Part shown: piece by piece, positions 48,401-62,000 of the stretch | Layout: every line of letters starts with the position of its first letter | Position numbering within the stretch: the first letter of the stretch is position 1 | Origin: Lophius americanus | Taxonomy: Eukaryota > Chordata > Actinopteri > Lophiiformes > Lophiidae | Length of the DNA stretch: 64,000 nucleotides | Direction of reading: 5' to 3' | Assembly: GCA_037951165.1 (NCBI GenBank) | Contig: JBBDHG010000006.1 | Span: 4,028,501 to 4,092,500, forward strand | Position numbers and translations under genes: made by a program | Notes under the pieces: generated by a model | What the model saw: the letters and a program-made list of their open reading frames with translations, nothing else | Databases searched by the model: none | Told to the model about the DNA's origin: nothing

Positions 48401-51400
48401 GTTTGACACTTTAGTGGCTGGTTTTGACCCCTAATTTGCTGGGTTTGTCACTTAAGTCGCTGGTTTTGACACTTTAGTGGCTTGGTTTGACCCTTAAGTG
48501 GCTTGGTTTGACCCTGAAGTGGCTTGGTTTGTCACTTAAATGGCTTGGTTTGTCACTTAAGTGGCTGGGTTTAACCCCTAAGTGGCTGGGTTTGACACTT
48601 TAGTGGCTGGTTTTGACCCCTAATTTGCTGGGTTAGTCACTTAATTGGCTGTATTTGACCCTTAAGTGGTTTGGTTTGACACTTTAGTGGCTGGTTTTGA
48701 CCCCTAATTTGCTGGGTTAGTCACTTAATTGGCTATATTTGACCCTTAAGTGGTTTGGTTTGACACTTTAGTGGCTGGTTTTGAACCCTAATTTGCTGGG
48801 TTTGTCACTTAAGTCGCTTGGTTTGTCACTTAAGTGGCTGGGTTTAACCCTTAAGTGGCTTGTTTTGTCACTTAAGTTGCTTTGATTGTCACCTAAGTGG
48901 CTGAAATTGACACTTTAGTGGCTGGTTTTGACCCCTAATTTGCTGGGTTTGTCACTTAAGTCGCTGGTTTTGACACTTTAGTGGCTTGGTTTGACCATTA
49001 AGTGGCTTGGTTTGACCCTGAAGTGGCTTGGTTTGTCACTTAAATGGCTTAGTTTGTCACTTAAGTGGCTGGGTTTAACCCTTAAGTGGCTGGGTTTGAC
49101 ACTTTAGTGGCTGGTTTTGACCCCTAATTTGCTGGGTTAGTCACTTAATTGGCTGTATTTGACCCTTAAGTGGTTTGGTTTGACACTTTAGTGGCTGGTT
49201 TTGACCCCTAATTTGCTGGGTTTGAACCTTAAGTGGCTTGGTTTGTCACTTAAATGGCTGGGTTTGTCACGTAAGGGTTTGGGTTTGACCCTTAAGTGGC
49301 TTGGTTTGACCCTGAAGTGACTTGGTTTGTCACTTAAATGGCTTGGTTTGTCACTTAGTGGCTTGGTTTTTCACTTAAGTGACTGAGTTTTTTCACTTTA
49401 GTGGCTGGATTTGACCCTTAAGTGGCTTGGTTTAAACCTTAAGTGGCTGGGTTTGACACTTTAGTGCTGGTTTTGACCCCTAATTTGCTGGGTTAGTCAC
49501 TTAATTGGCTATATTTGACACTTAAGTGGTTTGGTTTGACACTTTAGTGGCTGGTTTTGACCCCTAATTTGCTGGGTTAGTCACTTAAGTCGCTGGGTTT
49601 GACACTTTAGTGGCTTGGTTTGACCCTTAAGTGGCTTGGTTTGACCCTGAAGTTGCTTGGTTTGTCACTTAAATGGCTTGGTTTGTCACTTAAATGGCTG
49701 GGTTTGTCACTTTAGTGGCTGGATTTGACCCTTAAGTGGCTTGGTTTAACCCTTAAGTGGCTGGGTTTGACACTTTAGTGCTGGTTTTGACCCCTAATTT
49801 GCTGGGTTAGTCACTTAATTGGCTATATTTGACACTTAAGTGGTATGGTTTGACACTTTAGTGGCTGGTTTTGACCCCTAATTTGCTGGGTTTGTCACTT
49901 AAGTCGCTGGTTTTGACACTTTAGTGGCTTGGTTTGACCCTTAAGTGGCTTGGTTTGACCCTTAAGTGGCTGGGTTTGACACTTTAGTTGCTGATTTTGA
50001 CCCCTAATTTGCTGGGTTAGTCACTTAATTGGCTGTATTTGACCCTTAAGTGGTTTGATTTGACACTTTAGTGGCTGGTTTTGACCCCTAACTTGCTGGG
50101 TTAGTCATTTAATTGGCTGCATTTGACTCTTATGTGGCTTGCTTTTTCAATTAAGTGGCTTGGTTTAACCCTTAAGTGGTTTGGTTTGACACTTTAGTGG
50201 CTGGATTTGACCTTTACATAGCTGGGTTTAACCCTTAAGTGGCTGGGTTTGACCCTTAAGTGGTTGGGTTTGACACTTTTCCTGGCTGGATTTGACCCTT
50301 ATTTGGCTTGGTTTGACCCTTAAGTGGCTTGTTGTGTCACTGAAGTGGCTGAGATTGTCACTTAAGTGGCTGGGTTTAGCCCTTAAGTGGCTTGTTTTAA
50401 CCCTTAAGTGGCTGGGTTTGACACTTTAGTGGCTGGTTTTGACCCCTAATTTGCTGGGTTTGTCACTTAAGTCGCTGGTTTTGACACTTTAGTGGCTTGG
50501 TTTGACCCTTAAGTGGCTTGGTTTGACCCTGAAGTGGCTTGGTTTGTCACTTAAATGGCTTGGTTTGTCACTTAAGTGGCTGGGTTTAACCCTTAAGTGG
50601 CTGGGTTTGACACTTTAGTGGCTGGTTTTGACCCCTAATTTGCTGGGTTTGAACCTTAAGTGGCTTGGTTTGTCACTTAAATGGCTGGGTTTGTCACTTA
50701 AGGGGTTGGGTTTGACCCCTAATTTGCTGGGTTTGAACCTTAAGTGGCTTGGTTTGTCACTTAAATGGCTTGGTTTGTCACTTAGTGGCTTGGTTTTTCA
50801 CTTAAGTGACTGAGTTTCTTCACTTTAGTGGCTGGATTTGACCCTTAAGTGGCTTGGTTTAACCCTTAAGTGGCTGGGTTTGACACTTTAGTGGCTGGTT
50901 TTGACCCCTAATTTGCTGGGTTTGTCACTTAAGTCGCTGGTTTTGACACTTTAGTGGCTTGGTTTGACCCTTAAGTGGCTTGGTTTGACCCTGAAGTGGC
51001 TTGGTTTGTCACTTAAATGGCTTGGTTTGTCACTTAAGGGGTTGGGTTTGACCCTTAAGTGGCTTGGTTTGACCCTGAAGTGACTTGGTTTGTCACTTAA
51101 ATGGCTTGGTTTGTCACTTAGTGGCTTGGTTTTTCACTTAAGTGACTGAGTTTTTTCACTTTAGTGGCTGGATTTGACCCTTAAGTGGCTTGGTTTAACC
51201 CTTAAGTGGCAGGGTTTGACACTTTAGTGGCTGGTTTTGACCCCTAATTTGCTGGGTTAGTCACTTAAGTCGCTGGGTTTGACACTTTAGTGGCTTGGTT
51301 TGACCCTTAAGTGACTTGGTTTGACCCTGAAGTTGCTTGGTTTGTCACTTAAATGGCTTGGTTTGTCACTTAAGTGGCTGGGTTTAACCCTTAAGTGGCT

Positions 51401-51767
51401 TATTTTGTCACTTAAATTGCTTGGTTTGTCACTTAAGTGGCGTTGATTGTCACCTAAGGGGCTGAGTTTTACACTTTAGTGGCTGGATTTGACCCTTAAG
51501 TGGCTTGGTTTAACCCTTAAGTGGCTTATTTTGTCACTTAAATTGCTTGGTTTGTCACTTAAGTGGCGTTGATTGTCACCTAAGGGGCTGAGTTTTACAC
51601 TTTAGTTGCTGGTTTTGACCCGTAATTTGCTGGGTTTTGACCCTTTATTTGCTGGGTTTGTCACTTAAGTCGCTGGGTTTGACACTTTAGTGGCTTGGTT
51701 TGACCCTTAAGTGGCTTGTTTTGACCCTTAAGTGGCTGGGTTTGACCCTTAAGTGGCTTGGTTTGTC

Positions 51768-52817
51768 CAGGTCCTACAAGATTTGCTGTCACACGAGTTG
51801 ATGATATTCAATCAGCATTTCAGCTCTTCATAGCCCCACCAATAGAGAGGATTATACTGGAAATGACCAACTTGGAGGGGAGGCGTGTATTTCAAGGGAA
51901 ATGGAATCCACTGGATCAGACTGACTTGCATGCTTACATTGGAATTCTGGTATTAGCTGGAGTGTACAGGTCAAAAGGAGAAGCAACTGCAAGTCTATGG
52001 AATGAAGAGAATGGAAGGCCAATCTTTCGAGCAACAATGTCTCTGGAGACATTTCACATGATATCTCGTGTGATCAGATTTGACAACCGCGACACCAGAG
52101 CTGGTCGACGTGAAAGAGACAAACTAGCTGCGATCAGAGATGTATGGGATAAATGGGTTGAAATTCTACCTTTGTTGTACAATCCTGGTCCCCATGTTAC
52201 TGTAGATGAGCAGCCTTGTTCCATTCAGGGGACGCTGTCCTTTCCGACAGTACATGCCCAACAAGCCTGCTAAGTATGGCATCAAAATATGGGCAGCCTG
52301 GAATGCAAAATCTAGCTATGCATGGAATATGCAAGTGTACACTGGAAAGCTACCTGGAGGAGCATCTGAGAAGAATCAGGGGATGCGTGTGGTGCTGGAG
52401 ATGAGTGAAGGGCTGCAAGGTCATAACATCACATGTGACAACTTCTTTACATCCTACCGCCTTGGAGATGAACTTCAGAAGAGAAAGCTGACTATGTTGG
52501 GAACAGTAAGAAAAAATAAGCCAGAACTTCCCAGTGAAATTCTGAAGATGCAGGGCAGACCTCTGCATTCCTCAATATTTGTTTTCACTGAGAAAGCAAC
52601 AGTTGTTTCATACTGCCCAAAGAGAAACAAGAATGTTCTTGTAATGTGCACAATGCACACAGATGCATCTCTGAGCACAAGAGACGACATGAAGCCGCAA
52701 ATGATCCTGGACTACAACTCCACCAAAGGAGGAGTTGACAATCTGGACAAAGTCACAGCAACATACAGCTGCCAGCGCAAGACTGACGAGGAAAGAATGG
52801 AAATAAATAGTTCTTAA
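51768..52817 (+). pseudogene. piggyBac/PGBD4-like transposase pseudogene, copy 3
   Basis: Conceptual products are identical to copies 1 and 2, including the frameshift (extra C at 52214-52215), the early stop at 52271-52273 and the truncated end at 52817. Asp codons of the DDD triad are at 52205-52207, 52437-52439 and 52737-52739. Unchanged coding sequence in two lineages of a dead gene points to recent spread or gene conversion rather than selection. Confidence 0.92.
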
Positions 52818-52878
52818 ATATAGTGTTGGAATTAAAAATGTATCGTATGTCTCTTTTCTAAATGTTTATACAATCTAA

Positions 52879-52884
52879 AATAAA
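52879..52884 (+). terminator. Polyadenylation signal AATAAA, copy 3
   Basis: Same context and spacing from the stop codon as in copy 1. Confidence 0.5.
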
Positions 52885-52938
52885 GTTGTTATTGGTTTAA
52901 CCTGGTTTTTTGACTGTTTTGAGTGGTTTTACACAGTA

Positions 52939-53000
52939 CGGGTCAAAATGACCCGCAACATAATCAACGTAATTTTTTTCCAACATAATACAAGGGTTAA
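52939..53000 (+). repeat. piggyBac 3' end, copy 3
   Basis: Palindrome at 52939-52955, terminal repeat at 52980-52996, TTAA at 52997-53000. The C at 52968 lies between palindrome and terminal repeat and creates an ACGT absent from copies 1 and 2. Confidence 0.85.
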
Positions 53001-56000
53001 GTGCCTTTGTCCCTTAGGTGGATTGGTTTAACCCTTAAGTGGCTAGGTTTGACACTTTAGTGGCTGATTTTGACCCCTAAATTGCTGGGTTAGTCACTTA
53101 ATTGGCTGTATTTGACCCTTAAGTGGTTTGGTTTGACACTTTAGTGGCTGGTTTTGACCCCTAATTTGCTGGGTTTGAACCTCAAGTGGCTTGGTTTGAC
53201 CCTGAAGTGGCTTGGTTTGTCACTTAAATGGCTTTGTTTGTCACTTAAGTGACTGAGTTTGTCACTTTAGTGGCTGGATTTGACCCTTAAGTGGCTTGGT
53301 TTAACCCTTAAGTGGCTGGGTTTGACACTTTAGTGGCTGGTTTTGACCCCTAATTTGCTGGGTTTGAACCTTAAGTGGCTTGGTTTGTCACTTAAATGGC
53401 TTGGTTTGTCACTTAGTGGCTTGGTTTTTCACTTAAGTGACTGAGTTTCTTCACTTTAGTGGCTGGATTTGACCCCTAATTTGCTGGGTTTGTCACTTAA
53501 GTCGCTTGGTTTGTCACTTAAGTTACTTTGATTGTCACCTAGGTGGCTGAGATTGTCACTTTAGTGGCTGGATTTGACCCTTAAGTGGCTTGGTTTAACC
53601 CTTAAGTGGCTGGGTTTGACACTTTAGTGGCTGGATTTGACCTTTACATAGCTGGGTTTAACCCTTAAGTGGCTGGGTTTGACCCTTAAGTGGATGGGTT
53701 TGACACTTTTCCTGGCTGGATTTGACCCTTATTTGGCTTGGTTTGACCCTTAAGTGGCTTGTTGTGTCACTTAAGTGGCTGAGATTGTCACTTAAGTGGC
53801 TGGGTTTAGCCCTTAAGTGGCTTGTTTTAACCCTTAAGTGGCTGGGTATGACACTTTAGTGGCTGGTTTTGACCCCTAATTTGCTGGGTTTGTCACTTAA
53901 GTCGCTGGTTTTGACACTTTAGTGGCTTGGTTTGACCCTTAAGTGGCTTGGTTTGACCCTTAAGTGGCTGGGTTTGACACTTTAGTTGCTGATTTTGACC
54001 CCTAATTTGCTGGGTTAGTCACTTAATTGGCTGTATTTGACCCTTTAGTGGTTTGGTTTGACACTTTAGTGGCTGGTTTTGACCCCTAATTTGCTGGGTT
54101 TGAACCTTAAGTGGCTTGGTTTGACCCTGAAGTGGCTTGGTTTGTCACTTAAATGGCTTGGTTTGTCACTTAAGTGACTGAGTTTTTTCACTTTAGTGGC
54201 TGGATTTGACCCTTAAGTGGCTTGGTTTAACCCTTAAGTGGCTGGGTTTGACACTTTAGTGGCTGGATTTGACCCTTAAGTGGCTTGGTTTAACCCTTAT
54301 GTGGCTGGGTTTGACACTTTAGTGGCTGGTTTTGACCCCTAATTTGCTGGGTTAGTCACTTAATTGGCTATACTTGACACTTAAGTGGTTTGGTTTGACA
54401 CTTTAGTGGCTGGTTTTGACCCCTAATTTGCTGGGTTTGTCACTTAAGTCGCTGGGTTTGACACTTTAGTGGCTGTGTTTGACCCTTAAGTGGCTTGGTT
54501 TGACCCTGACGTTGCTTGGTTTGTCACTTAAATGGCTTGGTTTGTCACTGGTTTTGACACTTTAGTGGCTTGGTTTGACCCTTAAGTGGCTTGGTTTGAC
54601 CCTGAAGTGGCTTGGTTTGTCACTTAAATGGCTTGGTTTGTCACTTAAGTGGCTGGGTTTAACCCTTAAGTGGCTTGTTTTGTCACTTAAGTTGCTTTGA
54701 TTGTCACCTAAGTGGCTGAGATTGTCACTTAAGTGGCTGGATTTGTCCCTTAAGTGGATTGGTTTAACCCTTAAGTGGCTAGGTTTGACACTTTAGTGGC
54801 TGGATTTGACCTTTACATAGCTGGGTTTAACCCTTAAGTGGCTGGGTTTGACCCTTAAGTGGATGGGTTTGACACTTTTCCTGGCTGGATTTGACCCTTA
54901 TTTGGCTTGGTTTGACCCTTAAGTGGCTTGTTGTGTCACTTAAGTGGCTGAGATTGTCACTTAAGTGGCTGGGTTTAGCCCTTAAGTGGCTTGTTTTAAC
55001 CCTTAAGTGGCTGGGTATGACACTTTAGTGGCTGGTTTTGACCCCTAATTTGCTGGGTTTGTCACTTAAGTCGCTGGTTTTGACACTTTAGTGGCTTGGT
55101 TTGACCCTTAAGTGGCTTGGTTTGACCCTGAAGTGGCTGGGTTTGACTCTTTAGTGGCTGGTTTTGAACCCTAATTTGCTGGGTTTGTCACTTAAGTCGC
55201 TTGGTTTGTCACTTAAGTGGCTGGGTTTAACCCTTAAGTGGCTTGTTTTGTCACTTAAGTTGCTTTGATTGTCACCTAAGTGGCTGAGATTGACACTTTA
55301 GTGGCTGGTTTTGACCCCTAATTTGCTGGGTTTGTCACTTAAGTCGCTGGTTTTGACACTTTAGTGGCTTGGTTTGACCCTTAAGTGGCTTGGTTTGACC
55401 CTGAAGTGGCTTGGTTTGTCACTTAAATGGCTTGGTTTGTCACTTAAGTGGCTGGGTTTAACCCTTAAGTGGCTGGGTTTGACACTTTAGTGGCTGGTTT
55501 TGACCCCTAATTTGCTGGGTTAGTCACTTAATTGGCTGTATTTGACCCTTAAGTGGTTTGGTTTGACACTTTAGTGGCTGGTTTTGACCCCTAATTTGCT
55601 GGGTTTGAACCTTAAGTGGCTTGGTTTGTCACTTAAATGGCTGGGTTTGTCACGTAAGGGTTTGGGTTTGACCCTTAAGTGGCTTGGTTTGACCCTGAAG
55701 TGACTTGGTTTGTCACTTAAATGGCTTGGTTTGTCACTTAGTGGCTTGGTTTTTCACTTAAGTGACTGAGTCTTTTCACTTTAGTGGCTGGATTTGACCC
55801 TTAAGTGGCTTGGTTTAAACCTTAAGAGGCTGGGTTTGACACTTTAGTGCTGGTTTTGACCCCTAATTTGCTGGGTTAGTCACTTAATTGGCTGTATTTG
55901 ACCCTTAAGTGGTTTGGTTTGACACTTTAGTGGCTGGTGTTGACCCCTAATTTGCTGGGTTTGAACCTTAAGTGGCTTGGTTTGTCACTTAAGGGGTTGG

Positions 56001-59000
56001 GTTTGACCCTTAAGTGGCTTGGTTTGACCCTGAAGTGGCTTGGTTTGTCACTTAAATGGCTTGGTTTGTCACTTAAGTGACTGAGTTTGTCACTTTAGTG
56101 GCTGGATTTGACCCTTAAGTGGCTTGGTTTAACCCTTAGTGGCTGGGTTTGACACTTTAGTGGCTGGTTTTGACCCCTAATTTGCTGGGTTTGAACCTTA
56201 AGTGGCTTGGTTTGTCACTTAAATGGCTTGGTTTGTCACTTAGTGGCTGGTTTTGACCCCTAATTTGCTGGGTTAGTCACTTAAGTCGCTGGGTTTGACA
56301 CTTTAGTGGCTGTGTTTGACCCTTAAGTGGCTTGGTTTGACCCTGAAGTTGCTTGGTTTGTCACTTAAATGGCTTGGTTTGTCACTTAAGTGGCTGGGTT
56401 TAACCCTTAATTTGCTTATTTTGTCACTTAAATTGCTTGGTTTGTCACTTAAGTGGCTTGGTTTGTCACTTAGTGGCTTGGTTTTTCACTTAAGTGACTG
56501 AGTTTCTTCACTTTAGTGGCTGGATTTGACCCTTAAGTGGCTTGGTTTAACCCTTAAGTGGCTTATTTTGTCACTTAAATTGCTTGGTTTGTCACTTAAG
56601 TGGCGTTGATTGTCACCTAAGGGGCTGAGTTTTACACTTTAGTGGCTGGTTTTGACCCCTAATTAGCTGGGTTCGAACCTTAATAGGCTTGGTTTGTCAC
56701 TTAAATGGCTAGGTTTGACCCTTACGTGGCTTGGTTTGTCACTTAAATGGCTGGGTTTGTCACTTAAGGGGTTGGGTTTGACCCTTAAGGGGCTTGGTTT
56801 GTCACTTAAATGACTTGGTTTGTCACTTAAGTGGCGTTGATTGTCACCTAAGGGGCTGAGTTTTACACTTTAGTGGCTGGTTTTGACCCGTAATTTGCTG
56901 GGTTACTCACTTTAGTGGCTGGTTTTGACCCCTAATTAGCTGGGTTCGAACCTTAATAGGCTTGGTTTGTCACTTAAATGGCTAGGTTTGACCCTTACGT
57001 GGCTGGTTTTGACCCTTAATTTGCTGGGTTTGTCACTTAAGTCGCTGGGTTTGACACTTTAGTGGCTTGGTTTGACCCTTAAGTGGCTTGTTTTGACCCT
57101 TAAGTGGCTTGGTTTGTCACTTAAATGGCTGGGTTTGTCACTTAAGGGGTTGGGTTTGACCCTTAAGTGGCTTGGTTTGACCCTGAAGTGACTTGGTTTG
57201 TCACTTAAACGGCTTGGTTTGTCACTTAGTGGCTTGGTTTTTCACTTAAGTGACTGAGTTTCTTCACTTTAGTGGCTGGATTTGACCCTTAAGTGGATTG
57301 GTTTAACCCTTAAGTGGCTAGGTTTGACACTTTAGTGGCTGGATTTGACCTTTACATAGCTGGGTTTAACCCTTAAGTGGCTGGGTTTGACCCTTAAGTG
57401 GATGGGTTTGACACTTTTCCTGGCTGGATTTGACCCTTATTTGGCTTGGTTTGACCCTTAAGTGGCTTGTTGTGTCACTTAAGTGGCTGAGATTGTCACT
57501 TAAGTGGCTGGGTTTAGCCCTTAAGTGGCTTGTTTTAACCCTTAAGTGGCTGGGTATGACACTTTAGTGGCTGGTTTTGACCCCTAATTTGCTGGGTTTG
57601 TCACTTAAGTCGCTGGTTTTGACACTTTAGTGGCTTGGTTTGACCCTTAAGTGGCTTGGTTTGACCCTGAAGTGGCTTGGTTTGTCACTTAAATGGCTTG
57701 GTTTGTCACTTAAGTGGCTTGGTTTAACCCTTAAGTGGCTGAGATTGTCACTTTAGTGGCTGGATTTGTCCCTTAAGTGGATTGGTTTAACCCTTAAGTG
57801 GCTAGGTTTGACACTTTAGTGGCTGGATTTGACCTTTACATAGCTGGGTTTAACCCTTAAGTGGCTGGGTTTGACCCTTAAGTGGATGGGTTTGACACTT
57901 TTCCTGGCTGGATTTGACCCTTATTTGGCTTGGTTTGACCCTTAAGTGGCTTGTTGTGTCACTTAAGTGGCTGAGATTGTCACTTAAGTGGCTGGGTTTA
58001 GCCCTTAAGTGGCTTGTTTTAACCCTTAAGTGGCTGGGTATGACACTTTAGTGGCTGGTTTTGACCCCTAATTTGCTGGGTTTGTCACTTAAGTCGCTGG
58101 TTTTGACACTTTAGTGGCTTGGTTTGACCCTTAAGTGGCTTGGTTTGACCCTGAAGTGGCTTGGTTTGTCACTTAAATGGCTTGGTTTGTCACTTAAGTG
58201 GCTTGGTTTAACCCTTAAGTGGCTGGGTTTGACACTTTAGTGGCTGGTTTTGACCCCTAATTTGCTGGGTTAGTCACTTAATTCGCTATATTTGACCCTT
58301 AAGTGGTTTGGTTTGACACTTTAGTGGCTGGTTTTGAACCCTAATTTGCCGGGTTTGTCACTTAAGTCGCTTGGTTTGTCACTTAAGTGGCTGGGTTTAA
58401 CCCTTAAGTGGCTTGTTTTGTCACTTAAGTTGCTTTGATTGTCACCTAAGTGGCTGAGATTGACACTTTAGTGGCTGGTTTTGACCCCTAATTTGCTGGG
58501 TTTGTCACTTAAGTCGCTGGTTTTGACACTTTAGTGGCTTGGTTTGACCCTGAAGTGGCTTGGTTTGTCACTTAAATGGCTTGGTTTGTCACTTAAGTGG
58601 CTGGGTTTAACCCTTAAGTGGCTGGGTTTGACACTTTAGTGGCTGGTTTTGACCCCTAATTTGCTGGGTTTGAACCTTAAGTGGCTTGGTTTGTCACTTA
58701 AATGGCTGGGTTTGTCACGTAAGGGTTTGGGTTTGACCCTTAAGTGGCTTGGTTTGACCCTGAAGTGACTTGGTTTGTCACTTAAATGGCTTGGTTTGTC
58801 ACTTAGTGGCTTGGTTTTTCACTTAAGTGACTGAGTTTTTTCACTTTAGTGGCTGGATTTGACCCTTAAGTGGCTTGGTTTAAACCTTAAGTGGCTGGGT
58901 TTGACACTTTAGTGCTGGTTTTGACCCCTAATTTGCTGGGTTAGTCACTTAATTGGCTGTATTTGACCCTTAAGTGGTTTGGTTTGACACTTTAGTGGCT

Positions 59001-62000
59001 GGTTTTGACCCCTAATTTGCTGGGTTTGAACCTTAAGTGGCTTGGTTTGTCACTTAAGGGGTTGGGTTTGACCCTTAAGTGGCTTGGTTTGACCCTGAAG
59101 TGGCTTGGTTTGTCACTTAAATGGCTTGGTTTGTCACTTAAGTGACTGAGTTTGTCACTTTAGTGGCCCGGATTTGACCCTTAAGTGGCTTGGTTTAACC
59201 CTTAAGTGGCTGGGTTTGACACTTTAGTGGCTGGTTTTGACCCCTAATTTGCTGGGTTTGAACCTTAAGTGGCTTGGTTTGTCACTTAAATGGCTTGGTT
59301 TGTCACTTAGTGGCTGGTTTTGACCCCTAATTTGCTGGGTTAGTCACTTAAGTCGCTGGGTTTGACACTTTAGTGGCTGTGTTTGACCCTTAAGTGGCTT
59401 GGTTTGACCCTGAAGTTGCTTGGTTTGTCACTTAAATGGCTTGGTTTGTCACTTAAGTGGCGTTGATTGTCACCTAAGGGGCTGAGTTTTACACTTTAGT
59501 GGCTGGTTTTGACCCGTAATTTGCTGGGTTACTCACTTTAGTGGCTGGTTTTGACCCCTAATTAGCTGGGTTCGAACCTTAATAGGCTTGGTTTGTCACT
59601 TAAATGGCTAGGTTTGACCCTTACGTGGCTGGTTTTGACCCTTAATTTGCTGGGTTTGTCACTTAAGTCGCTGGGTTTGACACTTTAGTGGCTGGTTTTG
59701 ACCCCTAATTTGCTGGGTTAGTCACTTAATTGGCTATATTTGACCCTTAAGTGGTTTGGTTTGACACTTTAGTGGCTGGTTTTGAACCCTAATTTGCTGG
59801 GTTTGTCACTTAAGTCGCTTGGTTTGTCACTTAAGTGGCTGGGTTTAACCCTTAAGTGGCTTGTTTTGTCACTTAAGTTGCTTTGATTGTCACCTAAGTG
59901 GCTGAAATTGACACTTTAGTGGCTGGTTTTGACCCCTAATTTGCTGGGTTTGTCACTTAAGTCGCTGGTTTTGACACTTTAGTGGCTTGGTTTGACCATT
60001 AAGTGGCTTGGTTTGACCCTGAAGTGGCTTGGTTTGTCACTTAAATGGCTTAGTTTGTCACTTAAGTGGCTGGGTTTAACCCTTAAGTGGCTGGGTTTGA
60101 CACTTTAGTGGCTGGTTTTGACCCCTAATTTGCTGGGTTAGTCACTTAATTGGCTGTATTTGACCCTTAAGTGGTTTGGTTTGATACTTTAGTGGCTGGT
60201 TTTGACCCCTAATTTGCTGGGTTTGAACCTTAAGTGGCTTGGTTTGTCACTTAAATGGCTGGGTTTGTCACGTAAGGGTTTGGGTTTGACCCTTAAGTGG
60301 CTTGGTTTGACCCTGAAGTGACTTGGTTTGTCACTTAAATGGCTTGGTTTGTCACTTAGTGGCTTGGTTTTTCACTTAAGTGACTGAGTTTTTTCACTTT
60401 AGTGGCTGGATTTGACCCTTAAGTGGCTTGGTTTAAACCTTAAGTGGCTGGGTTTGACACTTTAGTGCTGGTTTTGACCCCTAATTTGCTGGGTTAGTCA
60501 CTTAATTGGCTATATTTGACACTTAAGTGGTTTGGTTTGACACTTTAGTGGCTGGTTTTGACCCCTAATTTGCTGGGTTAGTCACTTAAGTCGCTGGGTT
60601 TGACACTTTAGTGGCTTGGTTTGACCCTTAAGTGGCTTGGTTTGACCCTGAAGTTGCTTGGTTTGTCACTTAAATGGCTTGGTTTGTCACTTAAATGGCT
60701 GGGTTTGTCACTTTAGTGGCTGGATTTGACCCTTAAGTGGCTTGGTTTAACCCTTAAGTGGCTGGGTTTGACACTTTAGTGCTGGTTTTGACCCCTAATT
60801 TGCTGGGTTAGTCACTTAATTGGCTATATTTGACACTTAAGTGGTATGGTTTGACACTTTAGTGGCTGGTTTTGACCCCTAATTTGCTGGGTTTGTCACT
60901 TAAGTCGCTGGTTTTGACACTTTAGTGGCTTGGTTTGACCCTTAAGTGGCTTGGTTTGACCCTTAAGTGGCTGGGTTTGACACTTTAGTTGCTGATTTTG
61001 ACCCCTAATTTGCTGGGTTAGTCACTTAATTGGCTGTATTTGACCCTTAAGTGGTTTGATTTGACACTTTAGTGGCTGGTTTTGACCCCTAACTTGCTGG
61101 GTTAGTCATTTAATTGGCTGCATTTGACTCTTATGTGGCTTGCTTTTTCAATTAAGTGGCTTGGTTTAACCCTTAAGTGGTTTGGTTTGACACTTTAGTG
61201 GCTGGATTTGACCTTTACATAGCTGGGTTTAACCCTTAAGTGGCTGGGTTTGACCCTTAAGTGGTTGGGTTTGACACTTTTCCTGGCTGGATTTGACCCT
61301 TATTTGGCTTGGTTTGACCCTTAAGTGGCTTGTTGTGTCACTGAAGTGGCTGAGATTGTCACTTAAGTGGCTGGGTTTAGCCCTTAAGTGGCTTGTTTTA
61401 ACCCTTAAGTGGCTGGGTTTGACACTTTAGTGGCTGGTTTTGACCCCTAATTTGCTGGGTTTGTCACTTAAGTCGCTGGTTTTGACACTTTAGTGGCTTG
61501 GTTTGACCCTTAAGTGGCTTGGTTTGACCCTGAAGTGGCTTGGTTTGTCACTTAAATGGCTTGGTTTGTCACTTAAGTGGCTGGGTTTAACCCTTAAGTG
61601 GCTGGGTTTGACACTTTAGTGGCTGGTTTTGACCCCTAATTTGCTGGGTTTGAACCTTAAGTGGCTTGGTTTGTCACTTAAATGGCTGGGTTTGTCACTT
61701 AAGGGGTTGGGTTTGACCCCTAATTTGCTGGGTTTGAACCTTAAGTGGCTTGGTTTGTCACTTAAATGGCTTGGTTTGTCACTTAGTGGCTTGGTTTTTC
61801 ACTTAAGTGACTGAGTTTCTTCACTTTAGTGGCTGGATTTGACCCTTAAGTGGCTTGGTTTAACCCTTAAGTGGCTGGGTTTGACACTTTAGTGGCTGGT
61901 TTTGACCCCTAATTTGCTGGGTTTGTCACTTAAGTCGCTGGTTTTGACACTTTAGTGGCTTGGTTTGACCCTTAAGTGGCTTGGTTTGACCCTGAAGTGG

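Larger units (their letters stand above)
32708..51767 (+). repeat. 21-bp satellite array, central block
   Basis: 19 kb of array with no other sequence. 33616-37040 resembles 53909-59695 in pieces. 38960-42582 repeats 10200-13631. 42583-46780 is a mosaic whose order follows 13600-17300 and 19500-23200 with small unit gains and losses, including the same 61-codon TTG-start frame at 45022 as at 15882 and 21782. 46780-51767 repeats 38640-42475 and then the piggyBac upstream flank. No gene, RNA or unique sequence was found. Confidence 0.95.
51768..52996 (+). mobile_element. piggyBac-family fragment, copy 3
   Basis: Same 5' break and 3' end as copy 1 at offset 24,185; TTAA at 52997-53000. It differs from copies 1 and 2 at base 52968 (C instead of T). 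Its upstream satellite lacks 84 bp present before copies 1 and 2 (GGGTTAGTCACTTAAGTCGC follows directly at about 51255). Copies 3 and 4 therefore form a second lineage. Confidence 0.9.
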
